From Epiperipatus broadwayi (taxonomy: Eukaryota; Onychophora; Udeonychophora; Euonychophora; Peripatidae), in assembly GCA_028023455.1 (NCBI GenBank), contig JAQFVV010012990.1, positions 279,804 through 343,803 on the forward strand: DNA of 64,000 nucleotides, in the 5' to 3' direction. This document shows, one piece after another, positions 1 through 11,306 of the stretch. The first letter of the stretch is position 1. Every line of letters begins with the position of its first letter. The notes under the pieces were generated by a model that ran no database searches, was not told the DNA's origin, and was given only the letters and a program-made list of their open reading frames with translations. The position numbers and the translations under genes are program-made.

Positions 1-301
1 GTTGTTTCCTTGACGAAAATAAAAAAAAATGATTTAATATTTGTCTCTTTCGCTTATACTCAGTATTCAACATACTGCCCATCAATCTTTCTATCTTTTA
101 CTTAGATTAGTCTAAGTGTTTTTGTTTTTTTTTTTATATTTTACTGTGATTTATATTCGCTTTGTCACTATCTATGTTTAGGAACATTTATCTACTGGCA
201 GATTTAATTCTCTTTTGTAGTCGTAATTTACAATTGTTATTACATTCTTTATATATGTTCACATATATATTCTAAGTGCATATTTTTTCTTTTTTCTTCC
301 T
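1..301. other. AT-rich non-coding DNA
   Basis: No gene, repeat unit or RNA could be supported here. The sequence is T-rich with short homopolymers and grades into the tetranucleotide repeat that follows. Confidence 0.5.
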
Positions 302-545
302 CTCTTGATATGTATCTGTCTACCCATTCATTTATCCACCTATCTATCCATCTATCTATTTATCTAACTGTATTTTCTATTTATATGTCTATCTGTCTAT
401 CTTTTTTCTGTTTGTCTGCCTGTGTATCTGTGTTTATATTTTTGCTTGACTGCCTATGTACTTATCTGCCTGTCTGTCCAGCTACTTATTTTTATATTTG
501 TGGGTGTCTATATTTTTTTTATCCAACTGTCTCTTTATATTATAA
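302..545. repeat. Degenerate TATC/TCTG tetranucleotide microsatellite
   Basis: The stretch is built of TATC, CATC, TGTC and TTTATC-like four-base steps with many substitutions. A reading frame crosses it but only yields a low-complexity Leu/Ser/Ile/Tyr string, as expected of a translated microsatellite. Confidence 0.85.
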
Positions 546-701
546 TGGTCCAAGAAGTGACGGTGTAGTTCGTCATTGATTACCATCTTAGCACTGCATA
601 CAATTATCTGCCAAAGCTGACAAGTCAATACAGTTTTTGTAAGTATGATCTAGACAGTAAAAGTGGTATTATATAGCCATCAAAACATAAAATTGAGGCT
701 G

Positions 702-916
702 ATGGTGATAAACATCATCATATCATCATCATCATCATCATATTTGGAATATTTATTGATCATCATCTAGCAAATCAATTTTTAGATGATTAAACTCCTC
801 TCATTCAAAAGCATTTTATTATTTATATGTGACTTGAGTTAAATTGATGATGATGATAAACATCATCATTTCATTATCATTATATTAGTATTTGGAATAT
901 TTGTTGATCATCATCT
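702..916. repeat. Two direct copies of an ATGATG/CATCAT inverted motif
   Basis: At about 702-768 and 847-916 the same pattern occurs: a GATGATGATAAACATCATCAT-like small palindrome, then an AT spacer, then TTTGGAATATTTATTGATCA followed by TCATCT. The two copies lie about 145 bp apart in the same orientation. This is an imperfect tandem duplication of a hairpin-forming unit. Confidence 0.6.
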
Positions 917-1195
917 CTCCCTAAAATATTTCATGCACTACTAATGTCTTTGTGTAGAATACTTGTCAGTTCTAATGTAAAACTTTAGAATTAAAAACAT
1001 ACAGGAAAATTGAATACCTAAAATTATATTCTCATAAAAAAGAATCTAATATTTTATCTTTATAATAATAAATCACGTGATTCTTTCCCTTAAACAATGT
1101 ATAATCATGTGATGTGATGTACTGTAGCTACTCTTTAAATGAAGTCAAGAATCTCTCAGCAATTATACCAAGAAAAACTTGTTAGCTACTTAATT

Positions 1196-1490
1196 TTATA
1201 TTCCCCAGTCTAATTTTTTCCATATTCTGCTCCATCCCATTTCCACAACATAATCTTTAATCAACTCTACAGCCTTTATATCTAAACCCCCCTTATCTTT
1301 TTCCAAACCCAGCATAAAAACCAATAATCTACTTTCTGTATAATCACTTTTTTCATATTTATTTTCCCATAACTTCATTATATGTGCCCTTTCTGTTTTC
1401 AAGCATTTACATTCAATTAACAAATGCCTAATATTTTCTATTCCTTTTTTACATAATTTACAAAATAAATCACCCATTTTTTTCCATTTA
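1196..1490 (-). pseudogene. LINE reverse transcriptase C-terminal zinc-knuckle fragment
   Basis: The - strand frame 1477-1196 gives 93 residues with a C-x2-C-x8-H-x4-C cluster (C6, C9, H18, C23) followed by an amphipathic tail rich in Lys, Glu and Trp. In non-LTR retrotransposons this zf-RVT-like knuckle follows the reverse transcriptase and ends the protein. The start Met is only the first ATG of the remaining open stretch; no RT domain lies upstream on this strand, so the copy is 5'-truncated. It is a different LINE type from the RTE copies at 13-21 kb, which lack this knuckle. The family cannot be narrowed further. Confidence 0.6.
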
Positions 1491-1512
1491 CATGTATAAT
1501 AAAAGCAACTCC

Positions 1513-1995
1513 TAATGTGGTGCCATCTATATTAAGATTGAGTAATCTATGACTATCAGTTGATAATGTATTCAAATCCTCATTCCACTAAAGTTTTTGG
1601 CTTTTACTCTTATGAATAATGGTTCAAAACTGCAAATAATGCAATTTAGGCATTTACCATCCATTTTTAACTTTATTTTAAAGCTTGATAATTCAAAGAA
1701 CCTAAGGTTCCAAATTCAAGCCAATATATTTAAATAATTATGTATACATGATTTTAAATTGGTAAGTTTATATTCTAGTATCTTCATTTCTTCTTTAACT
1801 GAAAATGCCTATATTATTGGCTATGAATATTTTTAATAACAAATGTTTTAATTCTTTACTTTGTGCAATATAATATATGATAAATCAAAAGCATCTCTTT
1901 ACTGCCATCTATAGTAATATTGAGTAATCAATAATTACTAGATAATAATGCATTTAAATCCCATCATCAAATTGATTTCTAGTTTTTGCATTTAA
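1513..1995. repeat. Pair of direct repeats around TGCCATCTATA
   Basis: About 80 bp starting near 1519 (TGCCATCTATATTAAGATTG...) recur in the same orientation near 1899 (TGCCATCTATAGTAATATTG...), both continuing through a GAGTAATC motif and an AAATCC motif. The second copy abuts the SINE at 2003. The intervening 300 bp hold no gene. Confidence 0.55.
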
Positions 1996-2002
1996 AAATG
2001 AT

Positions 2003-2120
2003 GATGTCTTGCGTTGTTAGCCGAGAGGTATCGCAGCCGTCATGCAAGCAAGTAGTTGGTTGCAGACGGGTGTGGGTTCGCGTCCCGGCAGATGCTATGA
2101 CATATGAAAAAAAAAAAAAT
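2003..2120 (+). mobile_element. tRNA-derived SINE, subfamily 1 (+)
   Basis: A polymerase III promoter is visible: A box TTAGCCGAGAGGT (class II, Leu/Ser-like) near 2017 and B box GGGTTCGCGTCCC near 2084. A short body (AGATGCTATGACATATG) and a poly(A) run of about 13 follow. AAAAATGATG-like sequence lies on both sides and may be the target duplication. The ends do not form an acceptor stem, so this is not a tRNA gene. Three related copies are at 6751, 12845 and (variant) 48338. Confidence 0.85.
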
Positions 2121-5100
2121 GATGCTTATTAACGATTGCACAATGAAAACTTATTAACAAATCATAATATTCCTCTAAATTGCATAATTTTGTATCTTAA
2201 TCAATTGCATAACCTTTTGAATAAGATAACTTTTTTTTTTTAAAAGAATCAAACTATGTCATCCATAATTTATTACATTTTTTAATTTGTGGGTTTTATC
2301 ACAGTATTTTAAAGTGAAATCTTTAGTAACAATGTTATAGTGATTATTGATCTTGCAACAGTATAGAAACTTAGGTGTGAGCGTGGGAGTAATAGAAATA
2401 TGTGAAGATGGGGAAACATCACATCATCAACCCCACAAAATAACTAATCAAGTTAAATATAAAAGGAATACAGTGAATAAGAGCAGAGTGTCAGCATGAA
2501 TAAAAGTACAAGATGAATCTCCAGCATTATAAAATAATAATAATCAATCATCATCAACAAAGAACACTTAAAGAATCAACAGTCAGCCTTGTGACTGGAT
2601 TTAAAAGGAATCTACTATAGACATGTTAATTATCTAGCCACTGTCAAACTTATGTCAGAAATACAATACAATTATCTGGATCCATATACTTAAGTGCTAA
2701 TCCATCAGAATATAAAAAATAAAATAATTCTGAGTTATTGATACTTGCTGACGATAGTCAATGCTCAGGCCACATAATACTATTAATGTACTGGTCAACT
2801 ATAAACTTAATTTCTAATAATAATAAAAAATTAAATGTAGTTCATAAACCTTAAAGGTGATATCATTCAGCCATCCAGGGTTATTATCAGGATTTCCAAA
2901 TACATAAACCTCTATATTCATATAACTTACCATCATGCTCCAATCTAGAACTCTATGAACTGTTACTATGATCAAGAGATAAATAAATATAACAGCTCAC
3001 TCTAATTAATTTTAAAATAACTTTACTGAGATAATTTGAAAACAATCCCTCAAATTCTAAGCTGTTTTGACATCAAGCGACACACATTGTTAATTTATGT
3101 AACAGATAGCTGAAGGAATAAAATATTAACACTATTTTTTAACAATTAATAAACCAACCTATTAATAATAAAAATGATATGATAATATGATACTTCATAT
3201 TTATATTCTGAATAAAAGGTATAGTTACATAAAAAAATTAATTAAGCAGTTGATTTTTATTTCTTAATTAACTTTTGCTTTTATTATGTTATTTTTTAAA
3301 ATAACAAGTTGGAAAATAGTTTCTCAATCAGAGATAATAGCATTTTTAATTAGATTATCCCTTTTGTATATAATTTTGAAGGGGAGATGATGTAAAAAAA
3401 GGAAAGAAAAACAATAATTTTTTTTTCAATTTAAGTTCTATAATCATGAATGAAGAAAAAATCACATGGATTAAAAAACATTCAATTTAAACAAAAATTA
3501 CTAATAAAATTATTAATACCAATTGCTACTGAATTTTTGAAACATCTTTATAAATTTAAATCTAATGTGCACAACAAAAATACTTTATACCATGGTTTTA
3601 ATTTTCTTTGGAGTTCTTTATTTCATTGTAATTTACTGATTTTTTTATGCATATGTTTTGAAGGCTTTTTAATTTCAGGTTAATTGTACATAGTTATTTC
3701 CCTTTTCATCATTTTTCAATAAGATAGTTCAGGCTAACAAACAGCAAGAATTTTTCAATTTTTTCTTTTGAAAGATTATTTCAGGGGTATATTTATTTTT
3801 ACCTTTTCTTTAGTAAAGCAGATTACGCAGAAGAACATAATGTTTATACTTTAACTAAATATAGCATACACATTTCAGGATAGAAAATATTTTAAAACAG
3901 TTAAGGTTCTGCATGCACTTTCTTCTTTAGCAGCTAAGTTAGAAATGATTGTTCTCCTCAACAGCTTGGTTAGAACATCTGCTACTATATTCATCAGCAG
4001 TTTGATTGGAATTTTTTTTCCTACTGTTCATCTTTGGGTTTTGGCTTACAGCAGACTGTCCTTTTCAATAAGTGGATCAGGAATGACTTTTATAAAAGGT
4101 AATTAGGGATTCTTATTCACCCACATTCCTAATTTTGGAACAACCTTATCTTCAAAAAACAACAATCCTGTATCCTACATAATACAATTCAATAATCATC
4201 AATTAGATCAATTTTGACAAAAACAATTGTTCAGCTATTTTCCTTCCTCAACATTGACATTGGAAAACAATTCAAAAATCCAAATTAGAATCATAAGTTT
4301 TGACATTTCTTTTTAATTAAATTGTATTCTGCCAAAAGGAAAACAAGATAATCAGTTATTTATATTGATTTGATAAATACTATTGAAGAGAGATAAAGAG
4401 AAAAAAAATTCTAATCAATTAAAATAGAAATTTAACAAAAATGTTAAAACTTTTTCCCCCTTTTCTTTCTTATAAATTAAAATTAATGAATACTTAGGAA
4501 AGAGCAACCTTTTTTCACTAATTATTGTTTTAGCATTAAAGTTAAATCAAAAATGATAGATCAATTAATAAAGAAAAAGACTTAAGAAAAATTGATTACT
4601 TTGTACTTTTTTCTTTTTTACAATCCTTTATAACTTACAATACATTTTAAATATTAAACTTATGTTTAACATATCTAAAAAAAATTATATTATCATGTGA
4701 TGAGGAAATTTTTTTTTATTAATTATCAATTTTTAAAAAAAATATGGGAAGATTAAATATTATTTCTCCATGCACTAATTAACTCTAAGCATAAGGATCA
4801 TGTCACTAACTATTATTGTTAATACAGCAATTGATCCAAATAGCTACAATATATACTACATATATTTTTATTTTAATGAAATAAGTGTTTAAATTAAACT
4901 AAATAAGTTTTGATTATAATATCAAGATATTTTCCCTGATGTTTATTTCTTTGAATTATTTAATATTAAACTTTATATTATAGCATTTGTTTTTTGTTAA
5001 ATTAAGTTCTTGTATAATAAATTTAACTAAACATCTCAAAGCAATTGAAAATGAAAGCAAATTCATTTATGGACATTCTGTTTGCTTCTGTTTTGCAGTT

Positions 5101-6556
5101 GGGTGAAGGTGTTTAATTAAGTCAAATATAGACAACATTTAGAAACTCCTTTGACTTCTAAAATTTTATATATTAATTGATACTATTGAATTATACTATT
5201 GGAAATATTTATAAATTATAAAAACAATTTTTCCTTTTTTCTCTGTTTTTTTTTTTATGGAATTGGTTATATTAATTACATTTAATACAAAAAATCATTT
5301 CTGCTCCTATTTTCTTGCAATTTTTTTTATCAATTCTTATAATTACGTTAATTATTTTGACTACACAGCAAACTTCTTCAGTGTTATAAATATAAAAATA
5401 TTATACTTTTGAATTCAAATTTAAATTTAGGATAATTTGAAGAATAATAAATAATATATTAAATATGTATAAAATTATATTTAGTTAAATAGATAGAAGT
5501 TACTGATATATTTATACTTAATATATTGTATGCTGAGATACATGTACATACGCACAGTTCTGTTGCATGTTTATATAATGATAATGTGGTATATTTGTTA
5601 ATTTATATTTCTGAAGAAATTTGTTTTATAGTCAAAACTGGTAAGAATAAATAAAGAAATAGTATGAAAATTAATGCAGGAGAAAAGTGATTTCATATTT
5701 ATACTGAATACCATACACACATATATAATAACAAAAATAATGAAAAAATTAAAATGTAGAAAAATAATCCCACCTATCTTCAAATTTCAAGCAATTTATT
5801 GATCTTCTTCAGAATTCAAAAAAAAAAAAATTAGAACGAATAATTTGCAGAAAATGAAAAATAGTTTGAGTTATTTTTTTTTGAATTACTGGCTTTTTCG
5901 TTTCTACTTTTGTCTTTTGGAATTATAATGAAATGAGTGAACTGAACATACCTCTATTTTTATATGTGTGCTTCATTGTTTAATTATTGACTAAGAATTT
6001 TTGTCTGTAGTAGTGTTACATATCTAATTAGATACTGTTCATTTATATGACTATTATCACTTTGTCACAGTAATATAATAAGACAATACTAATATTGTAC
6101 ATTCGGGAAAAAACCCTGAAAATATTGAATGCAACCTTAATACATTCTTGGCATGGGGCACTTCTGTTAAAGCAAAGACATTTATATTCAAAACAAGAAC
6201 AGAAATAGAAAATGGACAATTAAATGCATCTGTTCCAAAATATTCTCAACTGAATACTATTGGATTTTCTGTTCTATTATTGAATTTATCTGTTAAAATG
6301 ACTTACTTCATTAATAATATAGAATCAGTGATCAACAGAAAATATAATATTCCATTGAGTGCATTTAGGAACATATGCACTTAAATATATGATTTAATAT
6401 ATTCACCAGTGGTTGTTGTTGAATTTCACAAGACATTCAGCATCAAAATCACATTAAGATTGTATTTAATATTTCAGTGTTTTCTTTGAATATATAATGT
6501 TAGCACTGCCTTTAATTTATTATACGTATATATTATATAAAATTATTTGTCAATAG
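2121..6556. other. AT-rich DNA, probable DNAAF11 intron or 5' region
   Basis: No exon could be supported upstream of 6557. Poly(A) and poly(T) runs are common. A segment around 3900-4460 shares stretches with 12090-12640, for example AACAAGATAATCAGTTA and an AGAGATAAAGAGA motif, so part of it is an unnamed dispersed repeat. The longest open frames (3450-3683, 6148-6384) show no domain or exon signals. Confidence 0.5.
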
Positions 6557-6649
6557 GTTTTGGGAAGAGGTAACACCATATACCCCTGAATCCAGAATAG
6601 AAGTACATAAACATATGGAAAGTAAACGACCAAAGGACAAAGATACGAA
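6557..6649 (+). CDS. DNAAF11: DNAAF11 (LRRC6/TILB) internal exon, region before CS domain
   Basis: The 93-nt exon lies between acceptor TTATTTGTCAATAG and donor AA|GTAAG. It reads FWEEVTPYTPESRIEVHKHM followed by a Lys/Asp-rich stretch. The first base completes a codon from the previous exon and two bases are left for the next, which matches exon 7068. The FWE..TPYTPESR block is what I recall of the segment between the coiled coil and the CS domain of DNAAF11, a cytoplasmic factor that pre-assembles axonemal dynein arms. The preceding coiled-coil and leucine-rich-repeat exons were not found in the 6.5 kb upstream. The exon structure is seen directly; the family name comes from memory of the motif. 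Confidence 0.8.
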
Positions 6650-6750
6650 GTAAGATTTTTACATCTTCATTATGAGTGTTTGATTATTAATTAATTATTA
6701 TAATTAAATTTTGACTACATCTTTAAGATACTAACTTCTTTTTATTGATC

Positions 6751-6862
6751 TTTTTTTTTCCATATGTCATAGCATCGGCCGGGAGGCGAACGCACAACCG
6801 TCTGCAACCAACTACTTGCTTGCAAGATGGCTGCAATGACCTCTCGGCTAACAACGCTTGAC
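6751..6862 (-). mobile_element. tRNA-derived SINE, subfamily 1 (-), with 8-bp target duplication
   Basis: This is the reverse-oriented copy of the SINE at 2003: a T run, then CATATGTCATAGCATCGGCC, a degenerate B box, and the A box near 6841-6850. TATTGATC flanks it on both sides (6743-6750 and 6863-6870), marking retroposition into the first DNAAF11 intron seen here. Confidence 0.9.
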
Positions 6863-7067
6863 TATTGATCATATTGTAATCTTAAAGAATTTTTTTTCAC
6901 ATTTTGTATTTAAGCAGTAAAATATTTATCTTTTGTATTCAGATTTGATGTATTGTTTAATTCATTTAAAACTCTCTATAATATATTTATAATCTCATCT
7001 TCTATTGAAATTAGGCATTTTTTAAAGTATTTTATATCTCTTTGATATATATTTCATTTATTTTTAG

Positions 7068-7136
7068 GATTGTAAAAGAGAAAAAAAGGAACTTATTTAA
7101 TAAAGATGGAAAGCCTTTGAATATTAATGAACCAAG
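7068..7136 (+). CDS. DNAAF11: DNAAF11 internal exon, start of CS-like domain
   Basis: The 69-nt exon has acceptor TTATTTTTAG and donor AAG|GTAA. Its first G joins the AA left by exon 6557-6649 to give Lys. It then encodes IVKEKKRNLFNKDGKPLNIN, then Glu-Pro, and leaves AG for the next exon. The NKDGKPLNINEP block resembles the beginning of the CS-like (p23-type) domain of DNAAF11. The intron before it is 418 bp and carries the SINE at 6751; the intron after it is 1887 bp. Intact phase across three exons argues for a real gene rather than a retrocopy. Confidence 0.8.
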
Positions 7137-7674
7137 GTAAAATTTTCGTAAATACATATATAGAAAACCTTGCAATGTAGCATTAATGTTTCTGCAGCCA
7201 TATCTTTTTTATATGGGTTGAAATTTGAGCATCTGTCAATTCAATGTTGATCAGTAAATGGGTATTTTAGCTGTAAAACAAGGCAATCAAAAATAAGTCA
7301 TGCAACTGTGTGCTTAATAAAATAATTTTTGAATCATGTATAAGTCAATGATACACATAATCATAAATAACATCATATATCTTATCAAATCATAATATTT
7401 GCATCTTTTGTGCTTTTGATGTCACAAAATTATTAAATTAACATAAACCCATTAAATATAGCATCTTATTAAAGTACTTTGCTTGTTTATGTTTGCATAA
7501 AAATATTGTTTCACAAGTTTCGTACACATAAATATAATACATTTTTAAAACATAACAGATGTTATTACCGTTGACTATTAAAAATAATGAATGTATATAT
7601 GATTAAAGATAATGCTGCTGATGCATGTTTCCATATTCAAATTAGTTGAAATTTAAATAAATATATTATTTTCA

Positions 7675-7862
7675 ATGATTATCGATTCACTACAGAATGA
7701 AGGTCTGTTCCAAGTTCAAACTATTCTCCGATTTCTAGCCTCTCTTTCCACATTACTCATATTACGCTTTCATATTTCATTCATCCAGCTCACATGTGGT
7801 CTCTTTCTGAGTCTTTTACAATTTCTTGGAATCCAGTTTAAGATTTTAACTGCCGTCTAATA
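7675..7862 (-). mobile_element. 5'-truncated RTE LINE 3' end (-)
   Basis: The complement matches the 3' end of the LINE at 16.3-19.6 kb: the region of the ...RWMDE..., WRREAKDRRRWI and ...QWIDN segments, seen here as ATCGATTCACTACAGAATGA and following bases. Substitutions break the frame. It lies in the DNAAF11 intron 7137-9023. Confidence 0.75.
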
Positions 7863-7865
7863 TAT

Positions 7866-8258
7866 ATTGCAGTTAGATGGGATTTGAACTCAGACTTTCA
7901 AGCTTCTTATATCTATTCACTCCATCTTATACAACTGATACACATGACCACATACATGTGAAAAAGATAAATGAGTTTATGCTGAATCAGCAGTCATAAG
8001 TTGGTCCAGATTATTATCTCCCATATATATATAATCAGAGCTCAAATGCTTTCTTAATATAAACTGAGCACAGATTATATATGTGTGTAGGAGATGATGA
8101 TCTGGACCAAATTCGAGTGCTGGTTCAGTATAAAATACATATATTAAAGTTATCTTTTTCACATGTATGTGGTCATGTGTACCAGTCATATAATATGGAG
8201 TGGATAGATATAAGGAGCTTGAAAGTCTGAGTTCAAATCCCTTCTAATTGCATTAAGT
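7866..8258. mobile_element. Palindromic tRNA-like element, family D
   Basis: The ends are inverted copies: AACTCAGACTTTCAAGCTTC near 7887 and GAGCTTGAAAGTCTGAGTTC near 8216. The mirrored sequence continues inward through the CATGACCACATACATGTG and GTCCAGAT motifs. GAGTTCAAATCCC near 8230 resembles a polymerase III B box. Related half-copies lie at 37.7-37.9 and 38.16-38.21 kb. It sits within the same DNAAF11 intron. Confidence 0.75.
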
Positions 8259-8454
8259 TTAGTACCGACCATATAGTTGCAGTTAAATATTATACATATA
8301 TATTATTAAATATGATATATAATAAAAAATTTAAATAAAACAAAATTACTTAGCTTTTTTAGTTTTTTGCACATTAGATCCAGTATTGGCATTAATTGAA
8401 GATACTGTCTTTCGACATATACAGAATATCCCAGTGAAAAGATGAGTGAATCTC

Positions 8455-8800
8455 ATTCCAAATACCACCACAACAGCTTCACTCTCTCAAACCAAAATGC
8501 TTTAGATTTGCCTATATAATTACAAAGTAGGTTGAAGATAAGAGTGGCTGCTCTTATCTTTTATAAAGTCGTAAACTTGTGTGAAGATTTGCCGAGGTCC
8601 CTCTGGTGGCAAATTGAACACTCAAGGTGCACAGTATTAAGGTTATAGCCTTAAGTATATATGTACCTAAGTAATATTATGGACCATTAATATTTTGGCT
8701 AAGCAAATTGTTGAGCAAACACACTCGCAAAGTTGTCCATCGGGACCTATTAGACAGCCCTTCACCCTGTAGTTGGCTATTTAAAGTCTGTCTTATCTTT
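8455..8800. repeat. Decayed relative of palindromic family E
   Basis: The segment around AAGATAAGAGTGGCTGCTCTTATC and ...ATAAAGTC...CTTGTGTGAAGATTTG parallels the core of the fold-back element at 30107-30440. The arms here are diverged and the ends are not defined. Confidence 0.45.
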
Positions 8801-9023
8801 AACATATGCATATACATTAAGCGATCTGCTGGAAATTAGGTTAATCAATACAAATATGGCAAATGAGGATTAGAATACATGATTTATCTTCATCATAAAT
8901 GATTAATTGCAATACCTTTCAAGACATTATAATATTTACAGATTAATAGGAAAGGTAATGATTTCAGTATAATCCACGATTTACATTATTTGTAGCTCAT
9001 TAATGTCTTCTTTTTTTTTGCAG

Positions 9024-9089
9024 ACTAGAATTTGTTTTGAACGATGATGAAGACTCCAATAGCTTTATTCTTGATCTTTCAGTTTACAG
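9024..9089 (+). CDS. DNAAF11: DNAAF11 internal exon, CS-like domain
   Basis: The 66-nt exon has a strong acceptor (TTCTTTTTTTTTGCAG) and donor CAG|GTAAAA. Its first A completes Arg with the AG of exon 7068-7136. It then encodes LEFVLNDDEDSNSFILDLSV, then Tyr, and leaves AG. This corresponds to the first beta strands of the DNAAF11 CS-like domain, where the protein is thought to bind chaperone and R2TP-type partners. The rest of the CS domain was not found in the remaining 55 kb, so the next intron is either very long or the gene is interrupted. The fit of three consecutive exons makes the assignment firm for the gene model and good for the name. Confidence 0.8.
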
Positions 9090-9610
9090 GTAAAATCAAT
9101 TTTTCATGTGTGTGTGTGATGTTAGTAATGTATCTTTTACTTAAACTAAATGAATTGAAAAGGTTGCGTGTTGCATTAAAGAAATTAAAAATTTATATAT
9201 GTAAATATTATATAATGACTAAGAATTATGCAAAAAGCAAGTATGCAAACAATCAAATGAATTCACAATGTTTCTGATTTGCATGCGATAATCCCGTAAC
9301 TAATGAACTGACATCGTGTGAATTTATTCATAATTTAAGTACTACACACTCACAGTATTTGTTTAAAACATTGGGCTATCAGTGTAGTAGCTTTTGAGAT
9401 TTCAGTGTGCAATCCTATAGAAGTGCAAATTAATGTTGTTGGTTATCTGATTTATTCATGTTCATTTTACATAATAAACCAAGATTCCTTATTTTTCCTC
9501 TATCTGTCATGTCTATCCAGGTATTGTTGAGATGGTTGGGAAGAAAGAAATGACAGGAAGAGAAAAATCAGTACTTTGATTTATTGCACAAAATGAATAT
9601 GTAATGACTA
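9090..9610. other. Intron-like AT-rich DNA
   Basis: No further DNAAF11 exon was recognised here. The reading frame that runs over the 9089 donor into 9277 is intron read-through. Confidence 0.5.
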
Positions 9611-9845
9611 TTATATATCACCTTGCCTTCAAATAATGGAATAGTCAGGATTCCATCTTATCTTGATTGGATTGAACATTTATTGCTACAGACCAATGTA
9701 TATACAAATAAATAGCATATGTCCAGTGGCAAGAATAGGCCAATAGATGATGATGTTCAGTGAATCCAACTATTTTCATTATGAATGTGGATCCAGTCAT
9801 AAATAATCAATCTATTTGGAGACATAAGTCAGCATTGTAAGATAT
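9611..9845. repeat. Dispersed repeat C, copy 1
   Basis: From CTTCAAATAATGGA to about 9845 the sequence matches 32505-32705, including ATTCCATCTTATCTTGAT, CCAATGTATATACAAATA and AAGAATAGGCCAATAG. No coding potential or clear termini are visible. Confidence 0.65.
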
Positions 9846-11154
9846 AATAGAATCAGAGAACCAATAGCATTCAAATAAATAAAAAGTAAGTTTTTTAAAA
9901 ATAATTTAACAATTAATACTATTGTTTTTGGTAACCCATGATTATAATATTAACATATTGAAAGCATACTTGATTTCTTAAATTAAATTTGTTCTTAAAT
10001 ATTTTCTGATATAAGGTATTTATATTATATATATCATTAAAAAACATTCAACACTTAGACAATCCCAATATCAATAACAATCAACAATTTCAAACTATTA
10101 CCATGTCAACCTCCTTTTAATAATAAAGGTGGAATATATATATATATAATGGAAGGGGATAGGCTTATATGCACCTAAAATCATTTAATTTAAAACTAAT
10201 ATGAAGTGCTATATTTTTGTTACATTTTCATTTACCATTGTCAAACTCCCTCCACTCACAACTTTGACGCCATCCATTTCAAATAAATACACTAATGATT
10301 ATTACTAATCATTTTCGAAACTAGAGATTATTTCTAGCACAGATAGTTCCAGATGTCCCTCACATTATTAGAACAACACTTGGTGAGATAGTATTCCAAA
10401 CAATTGATAATCCAAAGTTAATCACTAAAGTAAATATGGTTCTAGTTACCAAACTAAGCTTATAATTAAACAAATAATCAAGTAATTTATAATCCAAACA
10501 AACTTCACAAATCCATTTTACCAATAAATAATAATAATGTAATTACCATGATGTGGCAAATAACATTAATAAAAAAGGAAAAAGAGAATGGACCCATGAG
10601 AAGCTGGATTTTTAAATGAAGTTTAATGTTTCCATAAATGATTATTGACTATAAACTGATTTCTTTCCTTAATAAATAAAAGCAAATATATTTAACAGTA
10701 TGAAATATATACCTTAGAGATCTGGTGCCATTAAATTCCACTTATATATAAACAATAATTATTACCTTTGTCCAGGCACATGCAGGCAAAATCAAATAAA
10801 TGAATATGATCCTAAACCCTTCCCAGTTCACAATCTATCTTTGATGCACTCAATCAGTAAACCATATCAACCACTGCCAAAATGAGGTACAATTTGGATG
10901 TAAAACTAAATGTTTGGATCATGAAAATTCAGAAATCATAACACAAATGCACATTAAAAAGAGACAGCAGCAAAAAATTGTTTTAAAAGCAAATTCTTTA
11001 ATAAATAAATAAATTCATAATGGCAGTTTCCAAAAAAACTTCATGAAATTACTTTATTTTTTCATAGACACAAATAAGTAAAATAAAGAAAGAAACTTAT
11101 AGCTTGCATGCACATATGAGTTGTTAAACTAGAAAGATATCAATTCACTTAATA
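9846..11154. other. AT-rich non-coding DNA
   Basis: Nothing genic is visible. About 10240-10345 is a diverged inverted relative of 21150-21260 (shared AGAAATAATCTCTA and TCAAAGTTG motifs), so it includes an old dispersed repeat. Confidence 0.45.
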
Positions 11155-11168
11155 TTATTCTAATATTT

Positions 11169-11292
11169 TTTTCTCATGGGTCATAGTGTCAGCCAGGAAG
11201 CGAACCCACTAACCCTGGACAACAGCTTGTAGAGCAGCTGTCACTAACCTCTCAGCAGCTGTCGCTGACCTCTCAACACCAATGCTTGACAT
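11169..11292 (-). mobile_element. tRNA-derived SINE, subfamily 2 (-), with 14-bp target duplication
   Basis: The element is flanked by TTATTCTAATATTT at 11155-11168 and 11293-11306. On the - strand it reads A-box-like TTGAGAGGTCAGCGACAGC, then a second AGAGGTTAGTGACAGC, then B box GGGTTCGCTTCC and the GACACTATGACCCATGAGAAAA tail in diverged form. The duplicated A-box segment separates it from the copy at 48338, which has one. Confidence 0.88.
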
Positions 11293-11306
11293 TTATTCTA
11301 ATATTT

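Noticed and set aside
310-579. 89-codon open frame near the left edge
   Set aside because: It is the translation of a degenerate tetranucleotide repeat with no domain.
2011-2098. tRNA gene
   Set aside because: A and B boxes are present but the ends do not pair into an acceptor stem, and a poly(A) tail follows; it is a SINE.
6148-6384. 78-codon open frame upstream of the first DNAAF11 exon
   Set aside because: No splice sites in suitable phase and no similarity to the expected coiled-coil or leucine-rich repeats.
9044-9277. 77-codon frame starting inside the third DNAAF11 exon
   Set aside because: It is in a different frame from the exon and runs through its splice donor.
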